Positions 51,822 to 60,848 of a stretch of DNA of 64,000 nucleotides are shown piece after piece. Numbering within the stretch: position 1 is the stretch's first letter; every line of letters starts with the position of its first letter. Under the pieces are notes generated by a model. It saw only the letters and a list, made by a program, of their open reading frames with translations. It was not told the DNA's origin and made no database searches. The DNA is from Fusibacter paucivorans (GTDB taxonomy: Bacteria; Bacillota; Clostridia; Peptostreptococcales; Acidaminobacteraceae): the NCBI RefSeq assembly GCF_018390735.1, contig NZ_JAHBCL010000027.1:1-64000 (forward strand). Reading direction: 5' to 3'. Made by a program: the position numbers and the translations under genes.

Positions 51822-53663
51822 CTATTCTTCAAACTGGCTCATATAGAGCTCTGCATAAAATCCATTTTGTGCAAGCAATGTGTCGTGGTTGCCCTGTTCC
51901 ACGATATCGCCGTCTTTCATGACGAGGATTAAATCCGAATCCTTAATGGTTGACAGCCTGTGGGCGATGACAAAACTCGTTCGATTTTGCATCAAATGTT
52001 CCATAGCGCGCTGAATGAGTATCTCCGTTCGCGTGTCGACTGAACTTGTCGCTTCATCCAAAATGAGTATTTTAGGATTGGCCAGAATCACACGCGCGAT
52101 GGTAAACAGCTGTTTTTGCCCTTGCGAGATATTGCTGGATTCTTCATTGAGCACCATGTGATACCCATCCGGCAATGCTCGAATAAACTCATCACAATGT
52201 GCAGCCTTCGCCGCTTCAATGACTTCTTCATCAGTTGCCTCCGGTGTACCGTATCGAATGTTCTCCATGATGGTATCGTTGTAGAGCCATGTATCTTGAA
52301 GCACCATGCCGAACAGCTCTCTGAGATCGTGACGGGTAAATTCATAAATACTGTGCCCGTCGACGCTGATATCCCCTTTGCCGATGTCGTAAAACCGCAT
52401 CAGCAGTTTGACAATCGTCGTCTTGCCTGCACCTGTCGGACCAACAATGGCAATGCGCTGACCCGCTTTCACTTCTGCTGAAAAATCTTTGATAATCAGC
52501 TGTTCAGGATTGTAGCCAAAGCTCACATGATCGAAAGTAACATCACCGTGAATGGCCTCCGCTGTAATTGGCGATGACGATTCGGGTATTTCTTCCGGTT
52601 CTGCTAAAAATTCAAACACGCGTTCAGCAGCTGCAACGGTTGACTGCAATGTATTGGAGATTGACGCCAACTGTGATACAGGCTGTGTAAATGAACGCAT
52701 GTATTGAATAAAGGCTTGAATATCACCAATGTCAACGACCTTTTTCACGGCTAAATAGCCGCCGAGAATGCTGACGAGTACATAGCCCAAATTGCCGACA
52801 AAGTTCATAACGGGCATCATAATACTTGAAACAAACTGCGATTTCCAAGCAGAATGATAAAGTTCATCATTAATACTGTCAAAGTGTTCAACAGCATCTG
52901 CTTCACCGTTAAAAGCCTGGACGATGGTGTGGCCGCCATAAATCTCTTCAATATGCCCATTCAGTTCACCTAAATGCTTTTGTTGTGCCTTAAAGTAACC
53001 TTGTGATCGCTTAATCACTACACCGATAATCACCATAGTCAGTGGTACCACCAGCAGAGCGACAATGGTCATCAGCCAGCTGATGGAAAGCATCATCGTC
53101 AAGACGCCGATAATCATCGTCGTCGAAGTAATGAGCTGCGTCATCGTCTGATTGAGCGTCTGATTGACGAGGTCGACATCATTGGTTATTCTGGAGAGTA
53201 CCTCGCCGTGTGTTCTGGTATCATAGTAATTAAGTGGAATTCTATTCATTTTTTCTGAGATGTCCTTGCGGAGTTTGTAAGTCACCCGCATGGAGACACC
53301 CGTCATTAAATAACTCTGTGTATAAGAACAGATCGCCGAAACGATGTAGAGAACGACCAGCAGCGTAATCATCTTGCCAATGTATTGAAAGTCCGTTAGA
53401 AGTCCCGTTTGCAGGTAAAATGCAATGAGGCCTTCTGCAAGTTTGGTCGTAACCTTACCCAGTAGTTTCGGGCCGACGATGGAAAACGTCGTGGAAAACA
53501 ATGCGAAAAAAATGACCAGGCCGACCTTGACGCGATAGGGCTTCATATAACCTAAGAGCATCCTCAGCGTCTTATTGAAGTCCTTGACCTTTGCATCAGA
53601 GCCCGCCATGTTTTTGCCCATGCCGCCACCCATCGGTCCACGTTGTTGTCTCGATTCACTCAA
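51822..53663 (-). CDS. ABC multidrug exporter half, catalytically intact ATPase
   Basis: Transmembrane domain of six helices (about residues 40-320) fused to a nucleotide-binding domain (about 360-610). ATPase motifs: Walker A VGPTGAGKTT, signature ISQGQKQ (Gly of LSGGQ partly changed), Walker B ILILDEATSSVD with the catalytic Glu, and the His switch in VIAHRLSTI. It pairs with the adjacent half-transporter, whose Glu is replaced, giving an asymmetric BmrCD/TM287-288-like heterodimer. The likely start is the TTG at 53663 behind GAGGAGG; the frame is open to 53681. Confidence 0.93.
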   Translation of the reverse strand: MSESRQQRGPMGGGMGKNMAGSDAKVKDFNKTLRMLLGYMKPYRVKVGLVIFFALFSTTFSIVGPKLLGKVTTKLAEGLIAFYLQTGLLTDFQYIGKMITLLVVLYIVSAICSYTQSYLMTGVSMRVTYKLRKDISEKMNRIPLNYYDTRTHGEVLSRITNDVDLVNQTLNQTMTQLITSTTMIIGVLTMMLSISWLMTIVALLVVPLTMVIIGVVIKRSQGYFKAQQKHLGELNGHIEEIYGGHTIVQAFNGEADAVEHFDSINDELYHSAWKSQFVSSIMMPVMNFVGNLGYVLVSILGGYLAVKKVVDIGDIQAFIQYMRSFTQPVSQLASISNTLQSTVAAAERVFEFLAEPEEIPESSSPITAEAIHGDVTFDHVSFGYNPEQLIIKDFSAEVKAGQRIAIVGPTGAGKTTIVKLLMRFYDIGKGDISVDGHSIYEFTRHDLRELFGMVLQDTWLYNDTIMENIRYGTPEATDEEVIEAAKAAHCDEFIRALPDGYHMVLNEESSNISQGQKQLFTIARVILANPKILILDEATSSVDTRTEILIQRAMEHLMQNRTSFVIAHRLSTIKDSDLILVMKDGDIVEQGNHDTLLAQNGFYAELYMSQFEE

Positions 53664-55392
53664 GTGCCAATTCCTCCTCACTTAACTGCGACCGCGCAAT
53701 TTCGCGATAGACCTCACAGGTTCTTAACAGGGATTCGTGTGTCCCCTTGCCAACGATACGACCGTTGTCCAGTACCAGAATCTGTTCTGCATACATAATG
53801 GTACTGACGCGCTGAGCAACCAGAATAATGGTACTGTCGCCAGTTTCTTTTTTTAGTGCAGTCCTCAATTTTTGATCCGTTTTGACGTCTAGTGCTGAAA
53901 AACTGTCGTCAAAGATATAAATCGGCGCATTTTTCACCAGTGCCCGCGCAATGGAAAGCCTTTGCTTTTGGCCGCCTGAGACGTTCGTGCCCCCCTGTGC
54001 AATGGTGGATGCGTATTTTTCTTCTTTTGTTTCAATAAATTCCGTCGCCTGCGCAATGCGAGATGCCTGTTCGACGGTTTCAATATCAGCGGTTTGATCG
54101 CCGTATTTTAGATTTGATTCTATCGTCCCGGAAAAGAGGATACTTTTCTGCGGCACATAACCGATTTTATCGCGAAGCATATGTCGTTTAAGGTTTTTAA
54201 TGTTTTTGCCGCCGACGTAAATGCCGCCGTCCGTCACATCATAAAAACGCATGATTAAGTTGACAAGCGTCGATTTACCGCTGCCCGTAGAGCCGATAAT
54301 GGCCGTTGTCTGCCCCGCTTTCGCTGTAAAGTTCAATTGATGCAAAACATCGCCCTGACCGCCGGGATAGTGGAAGCTGACATCTTTAAACACAACTTCC
54401 GGTGTAAAATCCGCTTCAAAATGATCCGGGTTTGGATCATCGACAATACTCGGCATCGTTTCAATAACTTCGGCTACCCTGTCTGCTGATACCGCAGCAC
54501 GCGGTACGAGGATAAACATCATGGACATCATGAGAAAAGCCATGATGATCTGCATGGCATACTGCATATAAGCCATCATGTCACCGATGTTCATTTGAAA
54601 AGATGACACGTGTTTCGATCCCACCCATACAATGGCCACTGAGACTAGGTTCATAACGAGCATCATCACCGGCATGAGCAGCACCATAATGCGATTGACA
54701 AAAAGGTTTGTCTGCGTTAAGTCTTCATTTGCCTTGTCAAAACGATTAAGCTCAAACTGCTGCGTGTTGAATGCCCTAATGACGAGCATCCCGTCAATGT
54801 TTTCCCGTGTAACCAAATTCAATCGGTCGACGAGTTTTTGAATGAGTTTAAACTTCGGCAGCACGATTGAAAACAGAATTGCAATTACCCCCAACAGGGT
54901 AATCACGGCGATGCCAATGATCCACGACATTGAAGCGCTGCTGTTAATCGCTTTGATGATCCCGCCGAAGCCCAAAATCGGCGCATAGAAAATCAGGCGA
55001 ATCATCATGGCGAGCACGGTCTGAATTTGCGTAATGTCATTGGTTGTTCTCGTAATGAGCGATGCCGTCGAAAACTGATCGAATTCGGCATTGGTAAAAG
55101 CGGCAACCCTTTTAAAAACATCTTTCCGCAAGTCACGAGCCACACCTGCCGCCGTCATTGACGCCATAAACCCCACCGTAATGGACGCTAAGGTGCCAAT
55201 GAGCGTTATCAAAATCATCGTCGCACCGGTTTTAAGGATAAAGCCGATGCCCCCTGACATAACGCCGGTATTGACGATGTCCGCCATATAGTCCGGCAAC
55301 GCCAGATCACAGTTTGCCTGTATCAGCAAAAGCATTACAGCAGCTAAAATCATGAGAGCATATGGCTTTAAATACTTCACAAGTTTTAACAT
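53656..55392 (-). CDS. ABC multidrug exporter half with degenerate ATPase site
   Basis: Half-transporter with six membrane helices followed by a nucleotide-binding domain. Walker A GSTGSGKST, signature VSGGQKQ and Walker B IYIFDDSFSALD are visible. The catalytic Glu after Walker B is replaced by Asp, and the switch His is Gln (LVAQRVSTI). These are the standard marks of the degenerate site in heterodimeric exporters. It is the first ABC gene after the MarR regulator and overlaps the second half by 8 bases. A start at 55392 (MLKLVKYLKPY) or 55404 is possible. Confidence 0.93.
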   Translation of the reverse strand: MLKLVKYLKPYALMILAAVMLLLIQANCDLALPDYMADIVNTGVMSGGIGFILKTGATMILITLIGTLASITVGFMASMTAAGVARDLRKDVFKRVAAFTNAEFDQFSTASLITRTTNDITQIQTVLAMMIRLIFYAPILGFGGIIKAINSSASMSWIIGIAVITLLGVIAILFSIVLPKFKLIQKLVDRLNLVTRENIDGMLVIRAFNTQQFELNRFDKANEDLTQTNLFVNRIMVLLMPVMMLVMNLVSVAIVWVGSKHVSSFQMNIGDMMAYMQYAMQIIMAFLMMSMMFILVPRAAVSADRVAEVIETMPSIVDDPNPDHFEADFTPEVVFKDVSFHYPGGQGDVLHQLNFTAKAGQTTAIIGSTGSGKSTLVNLIMRFYDVTDGGIYVGGKNIKNLKRHMLRDKIGYVPQKSILFSGTIESNLKYGDQTADIETVEQASRIAQATEFIETKEEKYASTIAQGGTNVSGGQKQRLSIARALVKNAPIYIFDDSFSALDVKTDQKLRTALKKETGDSTIILVAQRVSTIMYAEQILVLDNGRIVGKGTHESLLRTCEVYREIARSQLSEEELALE

Positions 55393-55404
55393 GTATGACT
55401 CCAT

Positions 55405-55480
55405 TCTATTTCTTTATTATTCATTGCTTTATTTTTAATTACGTTATTCTTTATTGCTTTATTCTTTATTGCTTTATCAC
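55405..55480. repeat. 15-bp tandem repeat in the leader of the ABC exporter genes
   Basis: Two exact units of ATTCTTTATTGCTTT (55446-55460 and 55461-55475) follow a degenerate copy (55404-55435 region). They lie between marR and the first ABC gene, 55-85 bases upstream of its start. Confidence 0.65.
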
Positions 55481-55639
55481 ACAATCTTTTCTCCCGGTCA
55501 CTGCGTCCCACCGGCAGCAAAATTTAACCATTGCAAACAATGCAATGGTATCTGAGAAAATTGAATCATTACCCTCTCTGCTTACTGATGAGTAAAAGCT
55601 TAATACTTGGATCATCAATGGGATCATTATCTCAAAACT

Positions 55640-56098
55640 TTAACCACAGCCATTTTTATGATCATGCCGCATTTCGTTTACCACACTATACAGCTTGTCG
55701 AGCAGTTCAATAAACTTCTCTGTATCTTCTTCACCCATGCGCTCAAAGATCTTTGTCATGCTTGCAATGAGCCTTGCATTTTCGCGGTCGAGCACCGCTT
55801 GTCCCTCCAGTGTCATTTTTGCATAGACGCGCCTTCGGTCATTCTTCGTCGAATAGCGTTCGACATATCCCTTTTCTTCCAGCGCACTTATTTTTTGGGA
55901 CACCGCTGAATTGCTGATTTCCATCAATGCCGCAAGTTTTGATATCATAATGCCGTCGCCGTCATCACTGTTCATCGCGATGCGCTTCATCATCATCAAA
56001 TCGCCTCTGGCTATTTCACTGGCGTTGGGATTAACCATGTGCATGCGTTGAAAGGTCTGCATAATTCGGTAAATTCTATCAACATTCTTTTTTTCCAA
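55640..56098 (-). CDS. MarR family transcriptional regulator
   Basis: Dimeric winged-helix repressor, 152 residues. The wing-helix region has KLAALMEISNSAVSQKISALEEKGYVERYSTKNDRRRVYAKMT (in pieces ISNSAVSQKISALE for the recognition helix and DRRRVYAKMT for the wing). The start is TTG at 56098 with AAAGGAG upstream. It is the first gene of the operon with the two ABC genes and the adaptor, about 235 bases before them, and most likely controls them in response to a toxic compound (inference). Confidence 0.92.
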   Translation of the reverse strand: MEKKNVDRIYRIMQTFQRMHMVNPNASEIARGDLMMMKRIAMNSDDGDGIMISKLAALMEISNSAVSQKISALEEKGYVERYSTKNDRRRVYAKMTLEGQAVLDRENARLIASMTKIFERMGEEDTEKFIELLDKLYSVVNEMRHDHKNGCG

Positions 56099-56241
56099 TC
56101 GTCCGCTCCTTTCCTTGAAACATTAAGCACCGCTTTATTGCCTTTATAAAGTTTCCATACATTGCGAACCACATGTCTTATCTCGTTTAGCATGTTTATA
56201 TTTTAATACATTAATTATTTAGCATCTTAAACAAATGATAC

Positions 56242-56277
56242 TTATTTAGTATACGCATCTGGCCAATTTGTGTCAAT
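56242..56277 (-). promoter_or_regulatory. Promoter and candidate operator of the MarR-ABC operon
   Basis: Minus strand: -35 TTGACA (56272-56277), 17-base spacer, -10 TATACT (56249-56254). An imperfect palindrome TACTAAATAAGTA (56242-56254) covers the -10, and the CTAAATAA motif recurs about 30 bases downstream. These are candidate MarR sites. Confidence 0.75.
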
Positions 56278-56319
56278 CAAAAAAGAATGAACGTTTTGTG
56301 ACTTTGCGGCAATATTAAA

Positions 56320-56351
56320 GCACGCCGATGACTTTGACGACATCGGCGTGC
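56320..56351 (-). terminator. Terminator after the PadR/Fe-S protein unit
   Basis: An 11-bp perfect stem (56320-56330 with 56341-56351; GCACGCCGATG arms) with a 10-base loop is followed on the minus strand by TTTAATATT. It is far (about 170 bases) from the gene stop at 56524 and could act in both directions. Confidence 0.7.
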
Positions 56352-56523
56352 TCTTCTGTTTCATTTGAAGTTGTCTAAACCATTTTATGGCAAGTGCATT
56401 GTCGAAATACATCCATTCAAAACAAGTTTGCAGCCTATTTGAAAGCATGAGCGTAGGCATGATTTCAATAACATGCGCTTAAAGGATCTCAGATAAAAGC
56501 AAAAACTGAATGCTTTTGCGCCT
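56352..56523. other. Non-coding 3' region
   Basis: Between the hairpin at 56320-56351 and the end of the Fe-S protein gene I see no gene or clear signal. Short open frames here lack ribosome binding sites. Confidence 0.4.
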
Positions 56524-57258
56524 TTATTCAAAGCGATAGGACAAAACCTGCTTTGGGCACACATCAATGCATTCACCGCAGAGAATGCAGTCGTCGTGTT
56601 TAATTTGACCACTCTGAATGTGCTGCATAACGTCAATGCTCATTTGACACGTTTTAGAACATTTACCGCAATGAATACAGTCCGCTTCACGCGCGCCAAT
56701 CATTAACTGCGGTGCATGTATTATTTGCCCTGCTTTTGCACCAGCTACCAAAAAGGGAGACATCCAGCATATGCTGTGACATGCCCCTCTGCTGCCAAGA
56801 ACCATATCGAGCACAAACAAGATGCCGACGACAAGATAATAAATGAAAAATTTTTCCGGTGAATCAACGGCAATATAGCGTTCCGTCATAAAGAAGGGCG
56901 AAACCTGCTGCACGCCGCCGGCTCTGAAAAATCCGATGAGCATGATGCTGAACCAAATGGCAAAAACACTGTACCGTACCCATTTAAGCCGTTTGGCGTT
57001 CACTTTTGAATCATTGACCTGCCGACATAATTCACCGATTGCGCCGCCCGGACAGAGCCATCCGCACCATGCGCGCCTCATGAAAACGCCTGTGATCAAC
57101 AACCCTGCAAAGGTGATAACACTGCCTGTTATAACGCCTTGAAAGGCACCTGACAGCGACAGCACCGGTGAAAAATAATTGAGCGTCAATGGGAAACAAA
57201 ATAAAGACAGCCATAAAAGGGTCTTTCGAATTTTACTTGATCTGCTATTTCGCTGCAT
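56524..57258 (-). CDS. NapH/NosR-type membrane 4Fe-4S protein
   Basis: Polytopic membrane protein with about five helices and iron-sulfur motifs. The conserved CGWLCPGGAIGEL (about 70) and CHSICWMSPF (about 158) are the cysteine pairs of the NapH/NosR/CcoG-type electron-transfer family. The C-terminus has two 4Fe-4S ferredoxin motifs, CIHCGKCSKTC and CILCGECIDVCPK. It probably moves electrons across or along the membrane to an unknown acceptor. The likely start is the ATG at 57258 (GGAG 8 bases upstream), overlapping the padR gene end by 14 bases, so the two are cotranscribed. Confidence 0.88.
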   Translation of the reverse strand: MQRNSRSSKIRKTLLWLSLFCFPLTLNYFSPVLSLSGAFQGVITGSVITFAGLLITGVFMRRAWCGWLCPGGAIGELCRQVNDSKVNAKRLKWVRYSVFAIWFSIMLIGFFRAGGVQQVSPFFMTERYIAVDSPEKFFIYYLVVGILFVLDMVLGSRGACHSICWMSPFLVAGAKAGQIIHAPQLMIGAREADCIHCGKCSKTCQMSIDVMQHIQSGQIKHDDCILCGECIDVCPKQVLSYRFE

Positions 57259-57802
57259 CAGCTTCATCTCCTTCACTAAATAGTTTTTGTGCTGCCTCTA
57301 CCCATGCCAAATAAGCGCGATTCACCTTCTGGCCAAAGTCGATTACACTTAACACCATCGGGTGATTTTCATCTTGATCCAACAGTTTTGTTACTTCATC
57401 TGAAAAGGCATTAAGCTGATCTAAATCACTTTGATGTGCTGCTTGAAATGCCGCTAAATGCGACTGCATCGCCTCTCGGTCAGCAAGATTGCCAAAATAC
57501 ATTTTCAAAAGCAATTCAAGCCTTACCATTTCTGTTTCAACCGGCATCGACAGCCACGTTTTTAATTTGGCTGTTCCCTGAGGTGTAATGGCATATGTTT
57601 TCTGCGCGCGATTGTTCTGCGGTGCGATATCGAGGATGTTGATATCACCTGATTCGACCATCGTTTTGAGCGTTGGAAATATTTGACCATAACTTTCACG
57701 CCAAAAAAATTTAAACCGAATGTCAATGACCTGCTTGATCTGATAACCGGTCATCGGTGCTTCACTTAATAATCCCAAAATAACATAAGTCGTTTTTTTC
57801 AT
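57245..57802 (-). CDS. PadR family transcriptional regulator
   Basis: Winged-helix regulator, 185 residues. The N-terminal domain has VILGLLSEAPMTGYQIKQVI, the FFWRESYGQIFPTLKTMVESG recognition region and KTYAITPQGTAKLKTWL, all typical of PadR. The C-terminal helical domain (Vir_C-like) mediates dimerisation. A perfect palindrome at 57879-57899 lies in its leader just after the predicted -10 box, so autoregulation is likely. It is cotranscribed with the Fe-S membrane protein. Confidence 0.93.
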   Translation of the reverse strand: MKKTTYVILGLLSEAPMTGYQIKQVIDIRFKFFWRESYGQIFPTLKTMVESGDINILDIAPQNNRAQKTYAITPQGTAKLKTWLSMPVETEMVRLELLLKMYFGNLADREAMQSHLAAFQAAHQSDLDQLNAFSDEVTKLLDQDENHPMVLSVIDFGQKVNRAYLAWVEAAQKLFSEGDEADAAK

Positions 57803-57878
57803 TTGTTTTCACCTGAAATACAATGCTGTGTAGGCCATCCAATTGTCACACAGCTGTTATCAATTGACCAATTACGCT

Positions 57879-57914
57879 AATATATCTAATAGATATATTT
57901 ATCGTTTGATTATA
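57879..57914 (-). promoter_or_regulatory. padR promoter with perfect palindromic operator
   Basis: A -10 TATAAT (57909-57914, minus strand) is followed by a perfect 10-bp inverted repeat around one central base (57879-57888 with 57890-57899; AATATATCTA arms). The palindrome would cover roughly +3 to +25 of the transcript, a good place for repression. The -35 region is weak. Confidence 0.7.
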
Positions 57915-57990
57915 GCTTACAACGTTTCCACAAAAAAAGCAATCGCCAGCGCCTTATTCTAACCAGACTTTAACACTGTCTCAACATCAA

Positions 57991-58018
57991 AAAAGCCATA
58001 CCCCATTAGCAGGGTATG
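57991..58018 (-). terminator. Terminator after the GNAT gene at 58081
   Basis: A 7-bp stem (57997-58003 with 58012-58018; CATACCC arms) is followed on the minus strand by a T-rich run. Confidence 0.75.
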
Positions 58019-58080
58019 ACTTTAATATCAATAATAACAAATAGGAATGGTGTTTTCCTCTTATCATCTGTAAAAGAAGC

Positions 58081-58896
58081 CTAGAGCGACGATGGCATGG
58101 GTTTTATCATGGTCCACATGCCGATTGTTTCAAATCCCAATCGATGGTAAATGCTGCCCGCTTTCGGATTATCATAAAATAGGCACAGCGTCTTGCCTTC
58201 TTCCATGACATCACGGCATAAGGCGCTCATGCAGGCACTGACATAGCCCTTGTTGCGATAAGCAGGCAATGTTGCAACGCCAACAATCATCGCAGAAATT
58301 GAATTCTCTGCAGATGTTTGCGCAACTGCGGTCATTACGCCGTCTTCATTTTCAATATAGTAGATGCGGCCTGTACGTGTTTCAATTTTATGTGCAGTCG
58401 CTTCAACCGTCGTCCTCGTGCCGGCAAATTCTTCAATCTGGTCAATCAGTTCAACAACGCGCGCAGCGTCTTTTGGCTGTGCAACCTGTATGTTGGCACT
58501 TACATCGTGCCGATCATTTAGTTTTTCGATCGCGGCTATTTCACAGAAATAGGTTTCTTTGGTCACATTATTCGGCAAAAAACCTTCAAATGGTGCCACT
58601 CTTCGCTTTTCGCCTGAAATCACTTTTGGATCAGGAAACTGTGCGATTATCGCTTTAAATGCCGAAACATCAAATACTTCTTTCTTAAAATAGGGAATAA
58701 AGCTTTCACGGTATCTTAACAGCACACCTTCAAGCTCATGCTGATCGTCAAACTGTCCCCATACTTCTTGAAAATCGGTATCAAAACCAAAGGCCTCAAT
58801 ATCACCAATTAGAAATAAGTTGATGGATGGCTCTTCGCTTAAAAAAGCCATGGTCATTTCAGTGTCTGCTGCTGTAAGTTTTCGGATCATTTGCAT
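58081..58896 (-). CDS. GNAT family N-acetyltransferase
   Basis: Acetyltransferase of unknown substrate, about 271 residues. The C-terminal GNAT fold has IVGVATLPAYRNKGYVSACMSALC, the acetyl-CoA loop (Q/RxxGxG type, here RNKGYV), and LFYDNPKAGSIYHRLGFETIGMW. The N-terminal 130 residues are a separate module (SEEPSINLFLIGDIEAFGF), as in FR47-like acetyltransferases. The start is one of the clustered ATGs at 58890-58899 behind GGGAGG; the frame is open to 58920. Confidence 0.9.
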   Translation of the reverse strand: MQMIRKLTAADTEMTMAFLSEEPSINLFLIGDIEAFGFDTDFQEVWGQFDDQHELEGVLLRYRESFIPYFKKEVFDVSAFKAIIAQFPDPKVISGEKRRVAPFEGFLPNNVTKETYFCEIAAIEKLNDRHDVSANIQVAQPKDAARVVELIDQIEEFAGTRTTVEATAHKIETRTGRIYYIENEDGVMTAVAQTSAENSISAMIVGVATLPAYRNKGYVSACMSALCRDVMEEGKTLCLFYDNPKAGSIYHRLGFETIGMWTMIKPMPSSL

Positions 58897-58956
58897 CATG
58901 CCTCCCTGTTTAAATTTCAACTATTATAGCACAGAGGGCGTAAATGGCAAGATGCA

Positions 58957-58986
58957 TTACAAAATCTTAAAATTTCATGTTATACT
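58957..58986 (+). promoter_or_regulatory. Promoter of the low-molecular-weight phosphatase gene
   Basis: Plus strand: -35 TTACAA (58957-58962), 18-base spacer, -10 TATACT (58981-58986), about 85 bases before the gene start. Confidence 0.55.
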
Positions 58987-59077
58987 TAAGGGCAACCGCA
59001 AACATTAAAAGGTGATTACACCGACTGAAAATGCGCAAATACACATCGCGAAATCGTTTATAGAAAGGCGTTCATTT

Positions 59078-59542
59078 ATGATTAATCTATTATTCGTCTG
59101 TCATGGCAATATTTGCAGAAGCCCAATGGCAGAATTCGTTATGAAACACCTCATTCACACCCATCACCTAGAAGCACACTATCACGTTGAGTCCGCCGGC
59201 ACGAGCAGCGAAGAACTTGGAAATCCCGTATATCCGCCCGTTAAGAAGCTTCTCAGCCAGAAGGGAATTGACTGTTCCGGCAAAACAGCCCGTCAGCTCA
59301 GCGCTGCCGATTATGCGGCTTTTGATGTTATCATCGGTCTGGATTCTGCCAATATGCGCAATATGATGCGTTGTTTTGGCGGCGATCCCGAAGATAAGTG
59401 CACCTTGTTACTGGATTATACCGACCATCCGGGAGATGTTGCAGACCCTTGGTATACACGTGATTTTAATGCAACGTGGACAGATGTCTACGCTGGCTGC
59501 GAAGGCCTTTTAGCACATTTGGAAGCAACTGAAAGCTGGTAG
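59078..59542 (+). CDS. Low molecular weight protein-tyrosine phosphatase
   Basis: Cysteine phosphatase acting on phosphotyrosine (or phosphoarginine in some Firmicutes). The P-loop VCHGNICRSPMAE at the N-terminus has the nucleophile Cys and catalytic Arg, and DYTDHPGDVADPWY carries the general acid Asp (DPW). At about 154 residues it is full length. The start is the ATG at 59078; the frame is open another 22 codons. Its 3' end overlaps the convergent P-loop kinase gene by 55 bases. Confidence 0.95.
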   Translation: MINLLFVCHGNICRSPMAEFVMKHLIHTHHLEAHYHVESAGTSSEELGNPVYPPVKKLLSQKGIDCSGKTARQLSAADYAAFDVIIGLDSANMRNMMRCFGGDPEDKCTLLLDYTDHPGDVADPWYTRDFNATWTDVYAGCEGLLAHLEATESW

Positions 59543-60027
59543 GCATCCAATTCACTTTGATTGTGGAGGACAATGGTCTTTGCCGCATAGCGTTTTAAAA
59601 GTGCCGCGTAGTGCTTGCGTTTTGCCGCACTTCTCCCGTCGAAGAGGATCCATTTGATAAATTCAATATCCAGTTTTTCGATACAGCCATTTGCCATACT
59701 CGGCCGCACCTGATTGCGATGCGCTCGATAGCGTTTCCATACACGCCATAGGCACTGCCATCTTGAAAAGTTCATATAGATAATGGTATCGGCCATTTGC
59801 AGTCGTTCTGCCTGTGCAAAGCCACTGTAATTGCCATCGATCACCCAGTCATCCTGTGTCATAAACCTATCAACCATGGCAAGCGCTTCATCGCGATCAC
59901 GTTCATGCCAGTTTTGTTTAAACTGAACGGTGTCTAAGTGCAGCACAGGAATATGATATAAATCGCCCAAAAATGCGGACAGTGTTGACTTCCCGCTACC
60001 GCTATAACCTAATACTGCTATTTTCAT
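59488..60027 (-). CDS. P-loop NTPase, adenylate kinase-like (topology modulation type)
   Basis: Small nucleotide kinase-like protein of unknown substrate. Walker A GYSGSGKSTL is at the N-terminus, followed by LHLDTVQFKQNW, VIDGNYSGFAQ (about 75) and the FSRWQCLWRVWKRY arginine-rich lid region. This is the pattern of the FlaR-like or DNA topology modulation protein family. The ATG at 60027 gives about 179 residues. It overlaps the 3' end of the convergent phosphatase gene. Confidence 0.88.
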   Translation of the reverse strand: MKIAVLGYSGSGKSTLSAFLGDLYHIPVLHLDTVQFKQNWHERDRDEALAMVDRFMTQDDWVIDGNYSGFAQAERLQMADTIIYMNFSRWQCLWRVWKRYRAHRNQVRPSMANGCIEKLDIEFIKWILFDGRSAAKRKHYAALLKRYAAKTIVLHNQSELDAYQLSVASKCAKRPSQPA

Positions 60028-60105
60028 CTCGGAGTTCCCGCCTCTCATCCACTTATCAAATATATTTTTCACATCTCAATGACATGTCAGTATCGTCGTT
60101 ACACT

Positions 60106-60636
60106 TTATTTAGGTATTTTTTTTAGATAACGCCGAACGCGTTCGTCCTCCACCGTTATGATATCTTTCAGTTCACAGCCATTGGCAAGCATCGTCCGAT
60201 AAGAAGCTGCATTGTCCGCATCACAGGTTATAAGCACTTCCTTAATGCCCCGATTAAACGCACAGTCTAGTCCCATTTTCAGCATGTCTGTTGCAATTCC
60301 CTGTCTTCTGGCATCCGGCCGGACGCCATAGCCAATATGCCCGCCGACCCTTTCCAGCGATTCGTTAAGCACATGCCTAAGGTGCAATGCACCTACAATT
60401 TGTCCTCGTTCATCCAGCATAAAATAGAGTGTTGCCGGAACAAATCCCCGTTCATAGGCTGTATCAGTTTTAGCAATTGACCAGTCTTCCAATAACGCTT
60501 CATAAGTCATGCCTCGCGGACTTGCTGCATAGGGTACAAAATGATCGCCTGATTTTTCCCACGCGTTAATATAATCTTCATATGCTGCTTTTAACGCAGC
60601 TGTCGGTTCCACAAGCTGCATTTTCTGAGTACACAT
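60106..60636 (-). CDS. GNAT family N-acetyltransferase
   Basis: Acetyltransferase of unknown substrate, 176 residues. The acetyl-CoA loop is in YGVRPDARRQGIATDMLKMGL (about 105-125), followed by VLITCDADNAASYRTMLANGCEL. ALHLRHVLNESLERVGGHIGY is typical of the RimJ-like or YycN-like group. The ATG has AGGAGG upstream. It is 78 bases before the P-loop kinase gene on the same strand. Confidence 0.93.
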   Translation of the reverse strand: MCTQKMQLVEPTAALKAAYEDYINAWEKSGDHFVPYAASPRGMTYEALLEDWSIAKTDTAYERGFVPATLYFMLDERGQIVGALHLRHVLNESLERVGGHIGYGVRPDARRQGIATDMLKMGLDCAFNRGIKEVLITCDADNAASYRTMLANGCELKDIITVEDERVRRYLKKIPK

Positions 60637-60848
60637 TTGGATGCCTCCTGTTTGTTAAAATTTTTTTGGAGGAAACATTTTTTTGCAAATTCACCCTATT
60701 TATATGTGAAGTCATTGTCGCATTTGCTTAGTTATAGCTCATTTTATCACTTTCACGCGGTAAGGTTTTATTTTTTAGATAAACTGTCATAAAAATGTCA
60801 TTGTAAGCAATCTCATCATTAACTGACGATGTAATTTTGATTGCATAA

